A stretch of 64,000 nt of DNA, taken from the NCBI RefSeq assembly GCF_021739485.1, contig NZ_JAJFNK010000004.1, positions 140,851-204,850 on the forward strand. The letters are read 5' to 3'. A program made the translations under genes and the position numbers. The notes beneath the pieces were generated by a model, which saw only the letters and a program-made list of their open reading frames with translations, made no database searches and had not been told where the DNA came from. This stretch comes from Alicyclobacillus tolerans (GTDB lineage Bacteria; Bacillota; Bacilli; Alicyclobacillales; Alicyclobacillaceae). Positions 20,555-30,894 of this stretch are shown here, piece by piece (within the stretch, counting starts at the first letter, position 1; every line of letters starts with the position of its first letter).

Positions 20555-21059
20555 GTCAATTCACCACTCTTATCGAAAAGAATTTGTAAAAAGTCAGCAA
20601 TTTTCGCCACTCCATTGTCGGGACTCAGCCTAAAAAATGCCGACACAAACCCGGAACCCGGGATCAAACCGGGCTCGAACAAAGCGTAAAACAGCAACAT
20701 CGAAGTCACCTCAAAAAATCCGAAATGCAATTTGCCTCAGGCAACGTCGAATGTCCATTTAGAAACCGCGCTCACATCCCGAAAAGCCATACCTTTATGT
20801 AGGATATAATGCCACCCTTTGGACGGAATAACCTCTCACTATATGCATTCGGTGGATATCAATCTGGCGGTACCGCAAGTGAATCGAACGGTGAGCCAAG
20901 TTCTTGACTTTGGTGTCTCTATGCATGTAAAGTATTTTCAGAATTTGTCGACCCCCCCCTTAAACGATGTCTTATATCAACATCTACGATAAGGTCGATC
21001 CCAGCATGTTGCTTAACACTATGGGTGTAACCCCCTGACAGTGAAGGAGAACGTTAAGT
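20555..21059. other. Intergenic region before the diguanylate cyclase gene
   Basis: Contains a CCCGG/CCGGG inverted repeat near 20658-20685, an 8-base C run at 20952-20959, and a 49-codon open frame (ATG 20843 to TAA 20992) without a ribosome binding site. No known riboswitch consensus was recognised. The AAGGAGA at 21044-21050 belongs to the next gene. Confidence 0.4.
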
Positions 21060-22160
21060 TTGAGGAAACTCTCTCGGCAACATGCACCGTCCACCATGCC
21101 GGATCGCAGTTTTGATGTAACCATGTACAGATTCGTACTGTTTAGCCTGCTCACCGGTCTTGCGGCAACCCTCATCCGTTTTGTTTTCACATTGTACTTT
21201 GGTTCTGCAGAAGTCCTTCGATACGGAGGAACCCCTGTCGGAATGATCGTGCAATCTTCTCTAGCTCTAGTCCTTTGGAGACGACCTCAATCTCTTTACG
21301 TCGTCTTAAAAATCATTTATTGGTATTTGGCACTTGGAATCAGCATGAAGTTGACCTATCTCTTATTTTGGGATGAACAGGCGCTGTACACGAATCTTTT
21401 ATGGATGGTTCCCTGGATGTCCGTTGGTTTTGTATTGTCCTTTTTAATTTTCAGCAGGCCATTGGCAACAGGGCTTTCTGTTGTGGTGTTTGGCATTTGG
21501 GTCACAATTAGTACAGTATTTGTCGTCCTGAACTTTGGAAATCCGCAAGGTCGAGCCGGTTTGCTGATGTTGCCGCAGGCTTATCTTGCACAATGCGTTC
21601 TCATTGTGTTTTTGGTGCTTTACTCCAAGTTGCGCGGTCTCTATTTGGTCTCGCGCAAATCTGTTTTACAGATGGAGCAAATTGCGAATACGGACTTCTT
21701 GCTCGGGATCGCCAATCGCAGGTCCACTCAGGTCGAAATAAATGTGCAAATGAACCAAGCAGTTGAAATGAAAACCGCTTTGAGCGTAATTTTAATGGAT
21801 ATCGATCAATTTAAAGAGATTAACGATTGGTATGGACATGATACCGGTGATGCGGTTCTGGTAGAAATCACTTCTTTAGTGTTGGATGTTGTCAAGCCAC
21901 CCTGTCTGTTTGGACGCTGGGGCGGGGATGAGTTTCTTCTCGTGGCGCCGAGTTTTACGGCCCTCGAGTCTTGCAAATTAGCCGATAAAATCCGCGGAAC
22001 CCTGGCAGTGCATCCATTTCAAATCGGTCAAGTGACGGCAAGTTTCGGAGTCGCTGAATTTCGAATCGGGGAAAACATGGGCACTCTTCTCAAAAGAGTC
22101 GACGAGGCTCTTTATGAATCTAAAAAATCAGGGAGAAACCGGGTTGAGATAGCCATTTAG
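21060..22160 (+). CDS. Membrane-bound diguanylate cyclase (GGDEF)
   Basis: A 366-residue protein that should make cyclic di-GMP from GTP. The N-terminal ~190 residues contain about six hydrophobic segments forming a membrane sensor region of unknown ligand. The cytoplasmic GGDEF domain starts near residue 205 (NTDFLLGIANRR) and has the catalytic GGDEF at 288-292, preceded by MDIDQFKEINDWYGHDTGD, the metal- and GTP-binding region. The RxxD inhibitory site five residues upstream is absent, so product feedback through that site is not expected. The TTG start at 21060 follows AAGGAGA by nine bases. It is a single-gene unit. Confidence 0.92.
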   Translation: MRKLSRQHAPSTMPDRSFDVTMYRFVLFSLLTGLAATLIRFVFTLYFGSAEVLRYGGTPVGMIVQSSLALVLWRRPQSLYVVLKIIYWYLALGISMKLTYLLFWDEQALYTNLLWMVPWMSVGFVLSFLIFSRPLATGLSVVVFGIWVTISTVFVVLNFGNPQGRAGLLMLPQAYLAQCVLIVFLVLYSKLRGLYLVSRKSVLQMEQIANTDFLLGIANRRSTQVEINVQMNQAVEMKTALSVILMDIDQFKEINDWYGHDTGDAVLVEITSLVLDVVKPPCLFGRWGGDEFLLVAPSFTALESCKLADKIRGTLAVHPFQIGQVTASFGVAEFRIGENMGTLLKRVDEALYESKKSGRNRVEIAI

Positions 22161-22221
22161 ACGCTCCCCCCCAGGCGCGATACGCCGCGGTCGGAGCAAA
22201 ACTCGGCCACTCCAGGATTAG

Positions 22222-22296
22222 CCCTTCTAGGGGTACCCCTTCTAGTACTATCCCTTCTAGTACTACCCCTTCTAGTACTACCCCTTCTAGTGCGAG
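22222..22296 (+). repeat. Five tandem copies of a 15-bp repeat
   Basis: CCCTTCTAG begins at 22222, 22237, 22252, 22267 and 22282, an exact 15-base period. Units two to four read CCCTTCTAGTACTAY and the outer two vary in the last six bases. It lies between the diguanylate cyclase and LysM genes. Read on the minus strand it would encode a (V-L-E-G-V)-like pentapeptide repeat, but that frame has no ribosome binding site. Confidence 0.85.
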
Positions 22297-22492
22297 GAAA
22301 ATGTCAGCCACGCACATTCTGCAAGCAATCAGCATGACTGATCGTACATGGATGCCGTGCACGAATGCGACCACAGCCTGCAAATGCAGAAATGCGCGTG
22401 GCATGTAGCAATGTGCGTTTCATGTAGAAATGCGACTGCAGAACTCCCTTCAAATCACCAGTACAAGCCTTAGGTTCGTTACCCTAGCTTTC

Positions 22493-22762
22493 TTAGTAAT
22501 GCTTCGAAGGATTGTAAGGATTGTAATGGTGGTCATCATGGTCATCTGTGTATTCGTGGCTGCTGTGGTAATGGTGCCCGTGGTGCCCGTGGTACTTGTG
22601 GCTGTCTTCGTAGTGGTGCGTGGGAATCCGAAGGATTTGCCCCTTGTGAATCATGTTGGGATTTTTAATTCCATTTGCCTGAACAATGGCTTGAACAGTG
22701 GTATCGTATTTCGCTGCAATTGTACCCAGCGTGTCACCGGATTGGACAATATAACGGACCAT
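22493..22762 (-). CDS. LysM protein with histidine-rich tail
   Basis: 89 residues. Residues 3-46 form one LysM domain (YIVQSGDTLGTIAAKYDTT, then IVQANGI, IHKGQILRIP), which binds N-acetylglucosamine polymers such as peptidoglycan or spore cortex. The rest is a tail with runs such as HGHHGHHYHSSHEY and DDHDDHH, about a dozen histidines, which should bind divalent metals. There is no signal peptide, which fits a protein made in the mother cell and laid on the spore, as with SafA-type LysM proteins; this is inference. The ATG at 22762 follows a GGGGGTG stretch. Confidence 0.8.
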   Translation of the reverse strand: MVRYIVQSGDTLGTIAAKYDTTVQAIVQANGIKNPNMIHKGQILRIPTHHYEDSHKYHGHHGHHYHSSHEYTDDHDDHHYNPYNPSKHY

Positions 22763-22902
22763 CCGTTTGTCACCCCCTACCCCCCAGTGTGATGCGACGC
22801 GATCACAACTTATGGGAAATTTCCGGAAAGTGAATGGATGCTTGCCTACTACCGCAGCAGCAAACGGATTTTTTTCAGCATTTTCGATGCTGCTTACGAA
22901 CC

Positions 22903-22934
22903 AAGGCGGCCCGAACTCCCGCTTAGGCCGCCTT
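22903..22934 (-). terminator. Stem-loop after the DsbA-family gene
   Basis: AAGGCGGCC pairs with GGCCGCCTT around a 14-base loop, 21 bases past the stop codon of the DsbA-family gene. The following T tract is weak. Confidence 0.5.
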
Positions 22935-22954
22935 ATAAACCCTTGTCGACTGCT

Positions 22955-23563
22955 TCATTTTCCTTTCGATGCAATTTCTATTAAGGCATTCCGGAATGCT
23001 TCAATCGGCTGCGCACCGACGACTTTGTACCTGCCATTGATGATAAAAGTAGGAGTTCCGGTCACACCGTACTGGGCTCCTTCGCGTTGCGCTTGTTCCA
23101 ACCTCGGCAAATACCTTTGGTCTGTCAAAGCCTTTTGCAACTCATCGACCACAAGCCCACTTTGCTTGGCTAACTGCAGCAAAACGTCCACATTGCCAAT
23201 ATCTTCACCTCGAGCAAAATACGCATCAAAAATCCGCTTGTGAAAGTCGTGAAACACGCCGTTATCTCTGGCAAACTCACTGGCCATCAACGCCATCCTG
23301 GAGTTCGACAGAAGGTTCATTTGCCCAAAAGACAGTCCAAAGGCTTTCCCAGTCTCATTTAACCTTTTGTACATCTGCTCCACTGACGCAGCCGGAAAGA
23401 CATCCTTCAGTTGTTTGCCTTCTCGGGGCGTGTCTGGATGAATCTCAAAGCTAACCCAGTCGTCCTCAATCTCAAACTCTTTCTTCAACGCTTCGACAAT
23501 CCCGTTGCCGATATAGCAAAACGGTCAGATGTAATCAGAAAATATCCTAAACTGGAACCTCAT
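22955..23563 (-). CDS. DsbA/FrnE-family thiol oxidoreductase with in-frame TGA at the first active-site cysteine (candidate selenoprotein)
   Basis: Read from the ATG at 23563 (GGAGGG five bases upstream), the frame begins MRFQFRIFSDYI, then TGA at codon 13, then PFCYIGNG and continues without interruption for 202 codons. In this thioredoxin-fold family the segment is normally SDYVCPFCYIG, so the TGA replaces exactly the nucleophilic Cys of CPFC, leaving Cys16 in place. The cis-proline loop GTPTFIING is intact near residue 171. Selenocysteine in a UxxC site would explain the pattern; a hairpin with G residues in its loop follows the TGA. The alternatives are a nonsense mutation or a sequencing error, and no selenocysteine genes are visible here. 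If TGA is a stop, only a fragment without the catalytic site could be made. Enzyme family: high confidence; selenocysteine: moderate. Confidence 0.65.
23490..23517 (-). promoter_or_regulatory. Possible bacterial SECIS-like stem-loop
   Basis: Downstream of the TGA (23527-23525), CGGCAA (bases +15 to +20) pairs with TTGTCG (+26 to +31, one G-U pair) around the loop CGGGA, and GCT/AGC can pair outside a small internal loop. Distance to the loop (20 bases) and a G in its first two positions agree with the published bacterial SECIS model as I recall it. Hairpins of this size arise by chance, so this is only supportive. Confidence 0.4.
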
Positions 23564-23684
23564 GACGTCCCTCCATCCAGTAGAATTCGTCGCGCAAAAC
23601 GATTTCGTTTGCGAACGGGTACCTGTTTGATAACATGATCAAGAGAAGTTCTAACCATACAGTGATGAGAAGGAGTGGGTGCAG

Positions 23685-24257
23685 ATGGAAGAAAGCCGCC
23701 CAGCTTTACTGGTGATGGACGTTCAAAATGGCATCGTATCCCGGTATGCAGACAAGCCGGATGCGATGGTCCCGTTTCAAACAGCAGTTCGCGCCGCCCG
23801 GAACGCAGGTGTCCCCGTCATCTTTGTTCGAGTCGCCTTTCGCGAGGGTTACCCTGAAATCAGTCCACGTAACAAGTCATTCTCAATGATTTCTAAACAA
23901 AGCACAATGACCACGGCGGACTTCTCGACCCAGATTCACGCGTCCGTAGCACCTACCGAGGGTGAACCTGTCGTAACGAAACTCCGGGTCAGTGCGTTCA
24001 CCGGCAGTGACCTCGAAGTCATTCTCCGCGGGCAGAGCATCGACACGCTCGTGCTTTGCGGGATTGCGACAAGCGGCGTTGTCCTGTCGACACTTCGAGA
24101 AGCTGCCGACAAAGACTACAGCCTGGTCGTACTCTCTGACGCCTGCCTCGATTTGGATCCAGAAGTTCATCGCGTTCTGATGGAAAAGGTATTTCCGCGC
24201 CAAGCGGAGGTCCAAACCGTAGAACAATGGGCCTCCGCACTGTCCGCTAAGCCTTGA
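23685..24257 (+). CDS. Cysteine hydrolase of the isochorismatase superfamily
   Basis: A 190-residue protein with the catalytic triad of the family: Asp12 in LLVMDVQNG, Lys99 in VVTKLRVSAF and Cys125 in LVLCGIATSG. The cis-peptide GIATSGVV that precedes the nucleophile helix is standard. Members hydrolyse isochorismate, nicotinamide, carbamoylsarcosine and other amides; the pocket residues do not let me choose. The ATG at 23685 is nine bases after GGAG; a GTG two codons earlier is too close. It is divergent from the DsbA-family gene and convergent with htpG. Confidence 0.9.
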   Translation: MEESRPALLVMDVQNGIVSRYADKPDAMVPFQTAVRAARNAGVPVIFVRVAFREGYPEISPRNKSFSMISKQSTMTTADFSTQIHASVAPTEGEPVVTKLRVSAFTGSDLEVILRGQSIDTLVLCGIATSGVVLSTLREAADKDYSLVVLSDACLDLDPEVHRVLMEKVFPRQAEVQTVEQWASALSAKP

Positions 24258-24298
24258 TGGTGTTTAACATCGTGTGTTGCAGCGTCATTCGTTCAACA

Positions 24299-26179
24299 TC
24301 AAAGCATGATTTTGCAAATGTCGTTTGTGAAATCGACCGGGTCTTCGATGGGAAGTCCTTCAATCAGCAGCGCCTGATTGTACAACAGGTTCGTGTAGAG
24401 ACCTAATTTCTCCGCATCGCGTTCAAAGGCCGATTTTAAGGATTGAAACACCCCGTGGTTGACGTTGATTTCCAATACTTTTTCGGCCTTGACGTTTTGG
24501 TTGTTCGGCATCGCTTGAAGAACCTTTTCCATTTCAATGGTAATTTCGCCGTCGGCAGTCAAGCATACCGGGTGGTTCTTGAGTCGCTTTGAGACCCGGA
24601 CATCCTTCACCTTGTCAGACAGAATTTTTCTCATTTCTTCAAACAAGGCTTGGTTCTCATGGGCCTCTTGCTCGGTTTGCTCTTGGCTGTCGTCGGCTTC
24701 AATCCCTAAATCGCCGCTGGATACGGACTTAAACTCTTTTTCTTTGTACGTCATCAGCATTTTAATGGCGAACTCGTCCACATCTTCAATGAAATACAGG
24801 ATTTCATAACCCTTGTCGGCTACGAGCTCAGTTTGAGGCAGTTTCTCAATCCTTTCATATGTGCCTCCCGAAGCGTAGTAGATGTACTTTTGGTCTTCTG
24901 GCATTCTGGACACGTACTCGTCCAAGGTGACCATTTTCTTTTCCTTTGACGAATAGAACATCAACAGGTCTTGCAATACGTCTTTGTTGCTCCCAAAGTC
25001 GCTGTAGACCCCGTACTTCAATTGTGTGCCAAAGGCCTTGTAAAACGTTTCGTACTTGTCCCTGTCGTCTTTGAGCATGCGTTGCAATTGACTCGTGATC
25101 TTACTTTTAATGTTTTTCGCAATGAGCTGGAGCTGCTTGTCTTGCTGCAAAATCTCTCGGGAAATATTCAGAGACAAATCTTCCGAATCGACCATACCTT
25201 TGACGAAACTGTAGTAATCCGGAAGCAAATCCGGGGCTTTGCTCATAATGAGCACTCCGTTTGAGTACAACTCCAATCCCTTTTCGTATTCCTTGGTGTA
25301 ATAGTCAAAAGGTTGTTTCTCAGGGATATACAAAATGGCGTTGTATCGTACGGCTCCATCGACACTGATGTGGAGGTGTTGAAGGGGCTTGTCGAAGCCA
25401 TAGTGCTTCTCCATATAGAAGTTTTCATAATCCTCGTCGGTGAGCTCGTTTTTGTTTCTTCTCCATATGGGCACCATGCTGTTCATGGTTTGTTCTTCCC
25501 GGTATTCCTCGAACTCTCCTTCGCTGCCATCCTTGGGTCTATGCTGCGTCACGTCCATTTTGATCGGATAGCGGATGAAGTCAGAGTACTTCTTGATAAT
25601 CGATCTCAATCGATACTCGTCCAGATAATCGTCGTAGTTCTCATCTTCGGTACTCTCTTTGATCTTCAACACGATCTCGGTACCCACTGTATCCTTTTCA
25701 GCCGGCACAATCGTGTACCCATCGACCCCGGACGATTCCCACTTAAACGCAGTTTCGCTCCCTAAAGCCCTGCTGATGACCGTAACCACGTCGGCCACCA
25801 TAAACGCAGAATAAAAACCAACACCAAATTGGCCGATGATATCGTGACCATCTTTCGCTTCGTTTTCATTTTTAAAGGCCAGTGACCCGCTTTGTGCAAT
25901 CACACCGAGGTTGTTTTCAAGTTCCTCCTTGGTCATGCCGATACCCGTATCTAAAATCGTCAACGTCCGCGCGGGCTTGTCCGGAACCACCTTTATGTAG
26001 TAATTTTCTTTATCAAAGACTAATGAGCTGTCACTCAGCGCTTTGTAGTATATTTTGTCAATGGCATCGCTGGCATTTGAAATGAGTTCCCTCAGAAAAA
26101 TTTCCCGATTCGAGTAGATGGAATGAATCATCATGTCTAACAGCCGTTTCGATTCGGCCTTAAATGGCGTTTTTTCCAT
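24299..26179 (-). CDS. htpG: Molecular chaperone HtpG (Hsp90)
   Basis: A 626-residue Hsp90, the same length as the Bacillus subtilis protein. The N-terminal GHKL ATPase shows [14 protein letters not shown] (catalytic Glu and Mg-binding Asn), LDTGIGMT and [11 protein letters not shown] lid-region motifs; the middle domain has the arginine-bearing NISREILQQ segment, and the C-terminal dimerisation domain is complete. The ATG at 26179 has AAAGGAGATG upstream. Upstream lie a sigma-A promoter and a perfect CIRCE operator, so unlike B. subtilis htpG it should belong to the HrcA regulon. Confidence 0.97.
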   Translation of the reverse strand: MEKTPFKAESKRLLDMMIHSIYSNREIFLRELISNASDAIDKIYYKALSDSSLVFDKENYYIKVVPDKPARTLTILDTGIGMTKEELENNLGVIAQSGSLAFKNENEAKDGHDIIGQFGVGFYSAFMVADVVTVISRALGSETAFKWESSGVDGYTIVPAEKDTVGTEIVLKIKESTEDENYDDYLDEYRLRSIIKKYSDFIRYPIKMDVTQHRPKDGSEGEFEEYREEQTMNSMVPIWRRNKNELTDEDYENFYMEKHYGFDKPLQHLHISVDGAVRYNAILYIPEKQPFDYYTKEYEKGLELYSNGVLIMSKAPDLLPDYYSFVKGMVDSEDLSLNISREILQQDKQLQLIAKNIKSKITSQLQRMLKDDRDKYETFYKAFGTQLKYGVYSDFGSNKDVLQDLLMFYSSKEKKMVTLDEYVSRMPEDQKYIYYASGGTYERIEKLPQTELVADKGYEILYFIEDVDEFAIKMLMTYKEKEFKSVSSGDLGIEADDSQEQTEQEAHENQALFEEMRKILSDKVKDVRVSKRLKNHPVCLTADGEITIEMEKVLQAMPNNQNVKAEKVLEINVNHGVFQSLKSAFERDAEKLGLYTNLLYNQALLIEGLPIEDPVDFTNDICKIML

Positions 26180-26244
26180 ACCAACATCTCCTTTCAAGCG
26201 CTCTTCGGACTCAATGGACCTTTGTCGCTAGGCATCCCCGATAG

Positions 26245-26271
26245 TTAGCACTCAACGTACAAGAGTGCTAA
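26245..26271 (-). promoter_or_regulatory. CIRCE operator (HrcA binding site)
   Basis: TTAGCACTC and GAGTGCTAA flank a nine-base spacer, an exact match to the CIRCE consensus. It sits between the htpG promoter and start codon, where bound HrcA would block transcription until heat shock. Confidence 0.97.
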
Positions 26272-26281
26272 CACACTGTTT

Positions 26282-26309
26282 ATTTTACACATCCTTAGGT
26301 TCCCGTCAA
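26282..26309 (-). promoter_or_regulatory. Sigma-A promoter of htpG
   Basis: On the minus strand TTGACG and TAAAAT are 16 bases apart, and the CIRCE element begins about ten bases downstream of the -10 box. Confidence 0.75.
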
Positions 26310-26343
26310 TTTTGTTTTCTGTCCTTTCTGCTCTCAGCACAAA

Positions 26344-26392
26344 CAAAAAACCGAACACTCACCAGATTGATTACATCCGGGGTCGTTCGGTT
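26344..26392 (-). terminator. Terminator after glpD
   Basis: AACCGAAC and GTTCGGTT pair, and on the minus strand the stem is followed by a T-rich tail (TTTTTTGTTT). It separates the glycerol operon from the htpG promoter. Confidence 0.7.
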
Positions 26393-26543
26393 CCCTATGT
26401 TCCTTGACAAATGTGTCACTCCTCACATTGACAGTGCTACGGTGATGACCGCAGCGCAGCGCCCATCGACTTTAAACCACTGAAAAAACTTGAGAGGGCA
26501 AATTGGATATCCGGGTCTTTCAACACCTCCCGACACTTGTATC

Positions 26544-28202
26544 TTAGATGGCCTGTGTCGCCTCGGCGATATGCAATTCCAGTTCTCTCGTATGCCGTGT
26601 GCGCTCTTCTTCTGACCACGAGTTAACCTCAGCCATGTAGTGCACGACTTGCTCTTCCCACTGCTTTACCCAACTCACATTGAAAAACATCGCACCTGTC
26701 CTGCGAATAAAATAATCCGAAGGTGTCACCACCATTTCGTGAAGCATTCCGTACACCAAAGAAGCGTACACGTCCAGAGGCAACTGGTATTTTTCTGCAA
26801 CATCCCTCCCGTCGTCCAGGATTTCATAGACTGCGGCAACGTTCGTTCCATATCGATGAACTAGTTTCGAAGCATCCTCTTGCGATAATCCAAGCTTGAC
26901 ACCATCCTGGATATGGGAGGCCATATAAACTGAGGTATTCGCCGACCCACTAAATTTTCCACCCGATAATTCAATGTGTTCCGTTTTACACTTCGGATAA
27001 TGCTCCCCAGTTTCAGCAAGAAATTGGGATGCGATGAGAGAAGTCACCTTGTCGGCCATTTTTCGGTAACCTGTCAGTTTGCCTCCCGCAATCGTAATCA
27101 ACCCGCTCGGGGAGATGAATACTTCATCTCGCCGGGAGATTTCCGACGGTGATTTCCCTTCCTCATGGATCAACGGCCGGACTCCCGCCCAGAATGATTC
27201 GACGTCGTGGGCGGTCAACGCAACAGACGGAAACATATAGTTTACACATTCAACCAAATAATCAATGTCTTGCTGAGTAGCCCGGGGCGTTGTTGGATCC
27301 ATGTGGTAGTCGGTGTCGGTAGTACCCACATAAACTTTACCCTCTCGAGGAATTGCAAACACCATACGGCCGTCCGGCACATCGAAGTAGACAGGGTTTC
27401 CCAACGGAAATCTGGCATGGTCAACGACAATGTGGACCCCCTTCGTCAGATGCATCGTCTTTCCGCGCTTTGATCCGTCCACCTCGCGCAATTTGTCTAC
27501 CCATGGGCCTGTCGCATTGATGATTTTACGAGCGTGTATTTGGTGATTGTCCCCAGAAAGCAAGTCAGTCACATGGACGCCAACCACTTTTCCGTGGCTG
27601 TAGATCAGCGAATCCGCCTTCATGTAGTTCAGTGCCGTGGCTCCTCGGTCGACTGCCTCTTTCAGAATTTCTATAGTCAACCGGGCGTCGTCTGTCCGGT
27701 ACTCCACGTAGTAACCGGCACCTTTGAGGTCATCTTGGCGCAACAACGGTTCTTTCTGAAGAGTTTCCTCTTTTGTGAGCATTTTTCGCCGCTCGTCATC
27801 CCTCACTTTTGCGAGGCGGTCGTAAATGTAGATTCCGATCGCGCTCATAAACATTCCATAGGTTCCATTTTTAATAATCGGAAGCAACATCCATAGCGGA
27901 GTCGTCACATGCGGTGCATTTTCGTAAACAATGGCACGTTCTTGGCCGACTTCTGCCACCAGTTCCACGTCAAATTGTTTCAGGTAACGGAGCCCGCCAT
28001 GAATCAGTTTTGTCGACCGACTGGACGTCCCTGCCGCAAAGTCCTGCATTTCGATAAGCCCGACCTTAAGACCGCGGGTCTGAGCGTCCAACAAAATTCC
28101 GGCTCCAGTAACTCCGCCACCAATAATCAGAACGTCAAGAGGTTCAGAACAGAGACCCGCAATCATTTCCTGGCGATGGTCTAAGGAAAATGGCATCCCC
28201 AC
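26544..28202 (-). CDS. glpD: Aerobic glycerol-3-phosphate dehydrogenase GlpD
   Basis: A 552-residue FAD enzyme that oxidises glycerol 3-phosphate to dihydroxyacetone phosphate and passes electrons to the quinone pool at the membrane. The FAD-binding motif is VLIIGGGVTGAGILLDAQTRG near residue 24, followed by the GTSSRSTKLIHGGLRYL block typical of GlpD, and FAIPREGKVYVGTTDTDY farther on. The GTG at 28202 is ten bases after GGGGAG. It is the last gene of glpF-glpK-glpD, with a stem-loop in the glpK-glpD gap that may control it separately. Confidence 0.96.
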   Translation of the reverse strand: MGMPFSLDHRQEMIAGLCSEPLDVLIIGGGVTGAGILLDAQTRGLKVGLIEMQDFAAGTSSRSTKLIHGGLRYLKQFDVELVAEVGQERAIVYENAPHVTTPLWMLLPIIKNGTYGMFMSAIGIYIYDRLAKVRDDERRKMLTKEETLQKEPLLRQDDLKGAGYYVEYRTDDARLTIEILKEAVDRGATALNYMKADSLIYSHGKVVGVHVTDLLSGDNHQIHARKIINATGPWVDKLREVDGSKRGKTMHLTKGVHIVVDHARFPLGNPVYFDVPDGRMVFAIPREGKVYVGTTDTDYHMDPTTPRATQQDIDYLVECVNYMFPSVALTAHDVESFWAGVRPLIHEEGKSPSEISRRDEVFISPSGLITIAGGKLTGYRKMADKVTSLIASQFLAETGEHYPKCKTEHIELSGGKFSGSANTSVYMASHIQDGVKLGLSQEDASKLVHRYGTNVAAVYEILDDGRDVAEKYQLPLDVYASLVYGMLHEMVVTPSDYFIRRTGAMFFNVSWVKQWEEQVVHYMAEVNSWSEEERTRHTRELELHIAEATQAI

Positions 28203-28224
28203 TGTGTCTTCACTCCCCTAAGCT

Positions 28225-28270
28225 AGAAACCACAAGGACCCGGCTTACGCCAGGCCGACTTGTGGTTTCT
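28225..28270 (-). promoter_or_regulatory. Stem-loop in the glpD leader
   Basis: AGAAACCACAAG pairs perfectly with CTTGTGGTTTCT, with a second inner GGC/GCC stem. In Bacillus subtilis a leader hairpin before glpD is the site of GlpP antitermination. Here the stem lies in the same place, but only a short T stretch follows, so the comparison is tentative. Confidence 0.45.
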
Positions 28271-28285
28271 TTGGCATACCGAATC

Positions 28286-29794
<1,509 letters not shown>

Positions 29795-29903
29795 TCACTC
29801 CCTATTCACTCAATTCGCTATGCAGCACTTTCGCGTAAGCCCCAATTTTTGAACGGGTCACACAGGCCCTAGCACTGACATGCTGACTTTACGCTCTGCC
29901 CGC

Positions 29904-30803
29904 TTACAGACTGACCTTGCTGTCTTCTGAGAGAGTTGGCACGGATTTTCCCAAACGCGCCGCGATGGTATCCGCAATAAACCACTTGTAGACAAATGGA
30001 CCAATTCCACCGCCCACGAGTGGCCCTACAATTGGGATCCACCAGTAGCCTCCAATTCCCGGCCCAGGAAATGCATTGGGTCCCCAACCTGCAAGCCATG
30101 CAAACAAGCGTGGGCCAAAGTCACGGGCTGGATTAATAGCATATCCGGCATCTACGCCGAAAGACATTCCGATAGCGGCTACAGCCAGACCGACAATGAA
30201 TGGGCCCAAGTTGGCTTGAACACCGGAGTTTTTTGCATCGCCAATCGCCAAGACCAAAAGAACCAATAAGAATGTACCTAAAACTTGGTCAAGAAAGGGT
30301 CCGAACCAATTCCCGTGGAAATAAGGCGCCGGGAACGTGGCGAAAATACTAAATGTTGTAAGACCTCCGGCGGATGCCCGACTCGTGATATGATGTGCTG
30401 CATTCCAAGCATTCATTGCAAGATGGTAATCCATGTAAACCAGTGCCGCTCCGACAAACGCGCCTAATACCTGGGCAATCCAATATGGAACAACCTTTTT
30501 CCAAGGCAAGTCCCCTTTGAGAGCCAAAGCGAAGGTCACAGCAGGATTCATATGGGCGCCTGAGACTCCGCCCGCAAGATAAGCCCCCATCACCACCGCA
30601 AAGGCCCATCCCCAGGTGATTAAAAGCCAGCCACCTGCTCCCTGGAAAATCACCACCGTACGTCCTGACATGGTTAAACCAACCACTGCTACTGCGACAA
30701 CCCCGTCGCCAAAAGCAAGTAGAATAGCTGTAGAAATAAATTCCGCCAAAAGCTCCCCCCAAGTGGTGGAGCGCCAGCCTCTACTTTCGACCGAAGAAGC
30801 CAT
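29904..30803 (-). CDS. glpF: Aquaporin family glycerol facilitator
   Basis: A 299-residue major intrinsic protein with six membrane helices and the two half-helices bearing NPA motifs: HMNPAVTF (about residue 85) and [10 protein letters not shown] (about residue 220). The aspartate right after the second NPAR is the usual mark of glycerol facilitators as opposed to water channels. AAGGAGG precedes the ATG at 30803. It lies 91 bases after the HPr gene and 115 before glpK, so glycerol entry is encoded between the dihydroxyacetone kinase genes and the glycerol kinase. Confidence 0.93.
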   Translation of the reverse strand: MASSVESRGWRSTTWGELLAEFISTAILLAFGDGVVAVAVVGLTMSGRTVVIFQGAGGWLLITWGWAFAVVMGAYLAGGVSGAHMNPAVTFALALKGDLPWKKVVPYWIAQVLGAFVGAALVYMDYHLAMNAWNAAHHITSRASAGGLTTFSIFATFPAPYFHGNWFGPFLDQVLGTFLLVLLVLAIGDAKNSGVQANLGPFIVGLAVAAIGMSFGVDAGYAINPARDFGPRLFAWLAGWGPNAFPGPGIGGYWWIPIVGPLVGGGIGPFVYKWFIADTIAARLGKSVPTLSEDSKVSL

Positions 30804-30894
30804 GTATGACCCTCCTTACGTTCAATCAGATAAGTGTGTTGCGACCCACAGCGAAATTTTGAAGAGGGGTTTCAAACGACTCGCGTCGGATGAG

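Noticed and set aside
20640..20695. tRNA-like or T-box element in the GC-rich CCCGGG/CCCGG stretch
   Set aside because: No cloverleaf, TTCRA arm or T-box TGGGACC-like sequence can be drawn; only a small inverted repeat is present.
20555..21059. Cyclic di-GMP riboswitch ahead of the GGDEF gene
   Set aside because: I looked for the conserved GEMM core motifs and did not find them.
22222..22296. CRISPR array
   Set aside because: The units are directly adjacent 15-bp repeats with no unique spacers and no cas genes nearby.
22120..22404. Minus-strand frame with a pentapeptide-like LEGVV repeat
   Set aside because: The repeat comes from the 15-bp DNA array; there is no ribosome binding site and the frame overlaps the end of the diguanylate cyclase gene.
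23685..23687. Selenocysteine or other recoding in the neighbouring isochorismatase-family gene
   Set aside because: Its catalytic Cys125 is a normal codon and the frame is uninterrupted.
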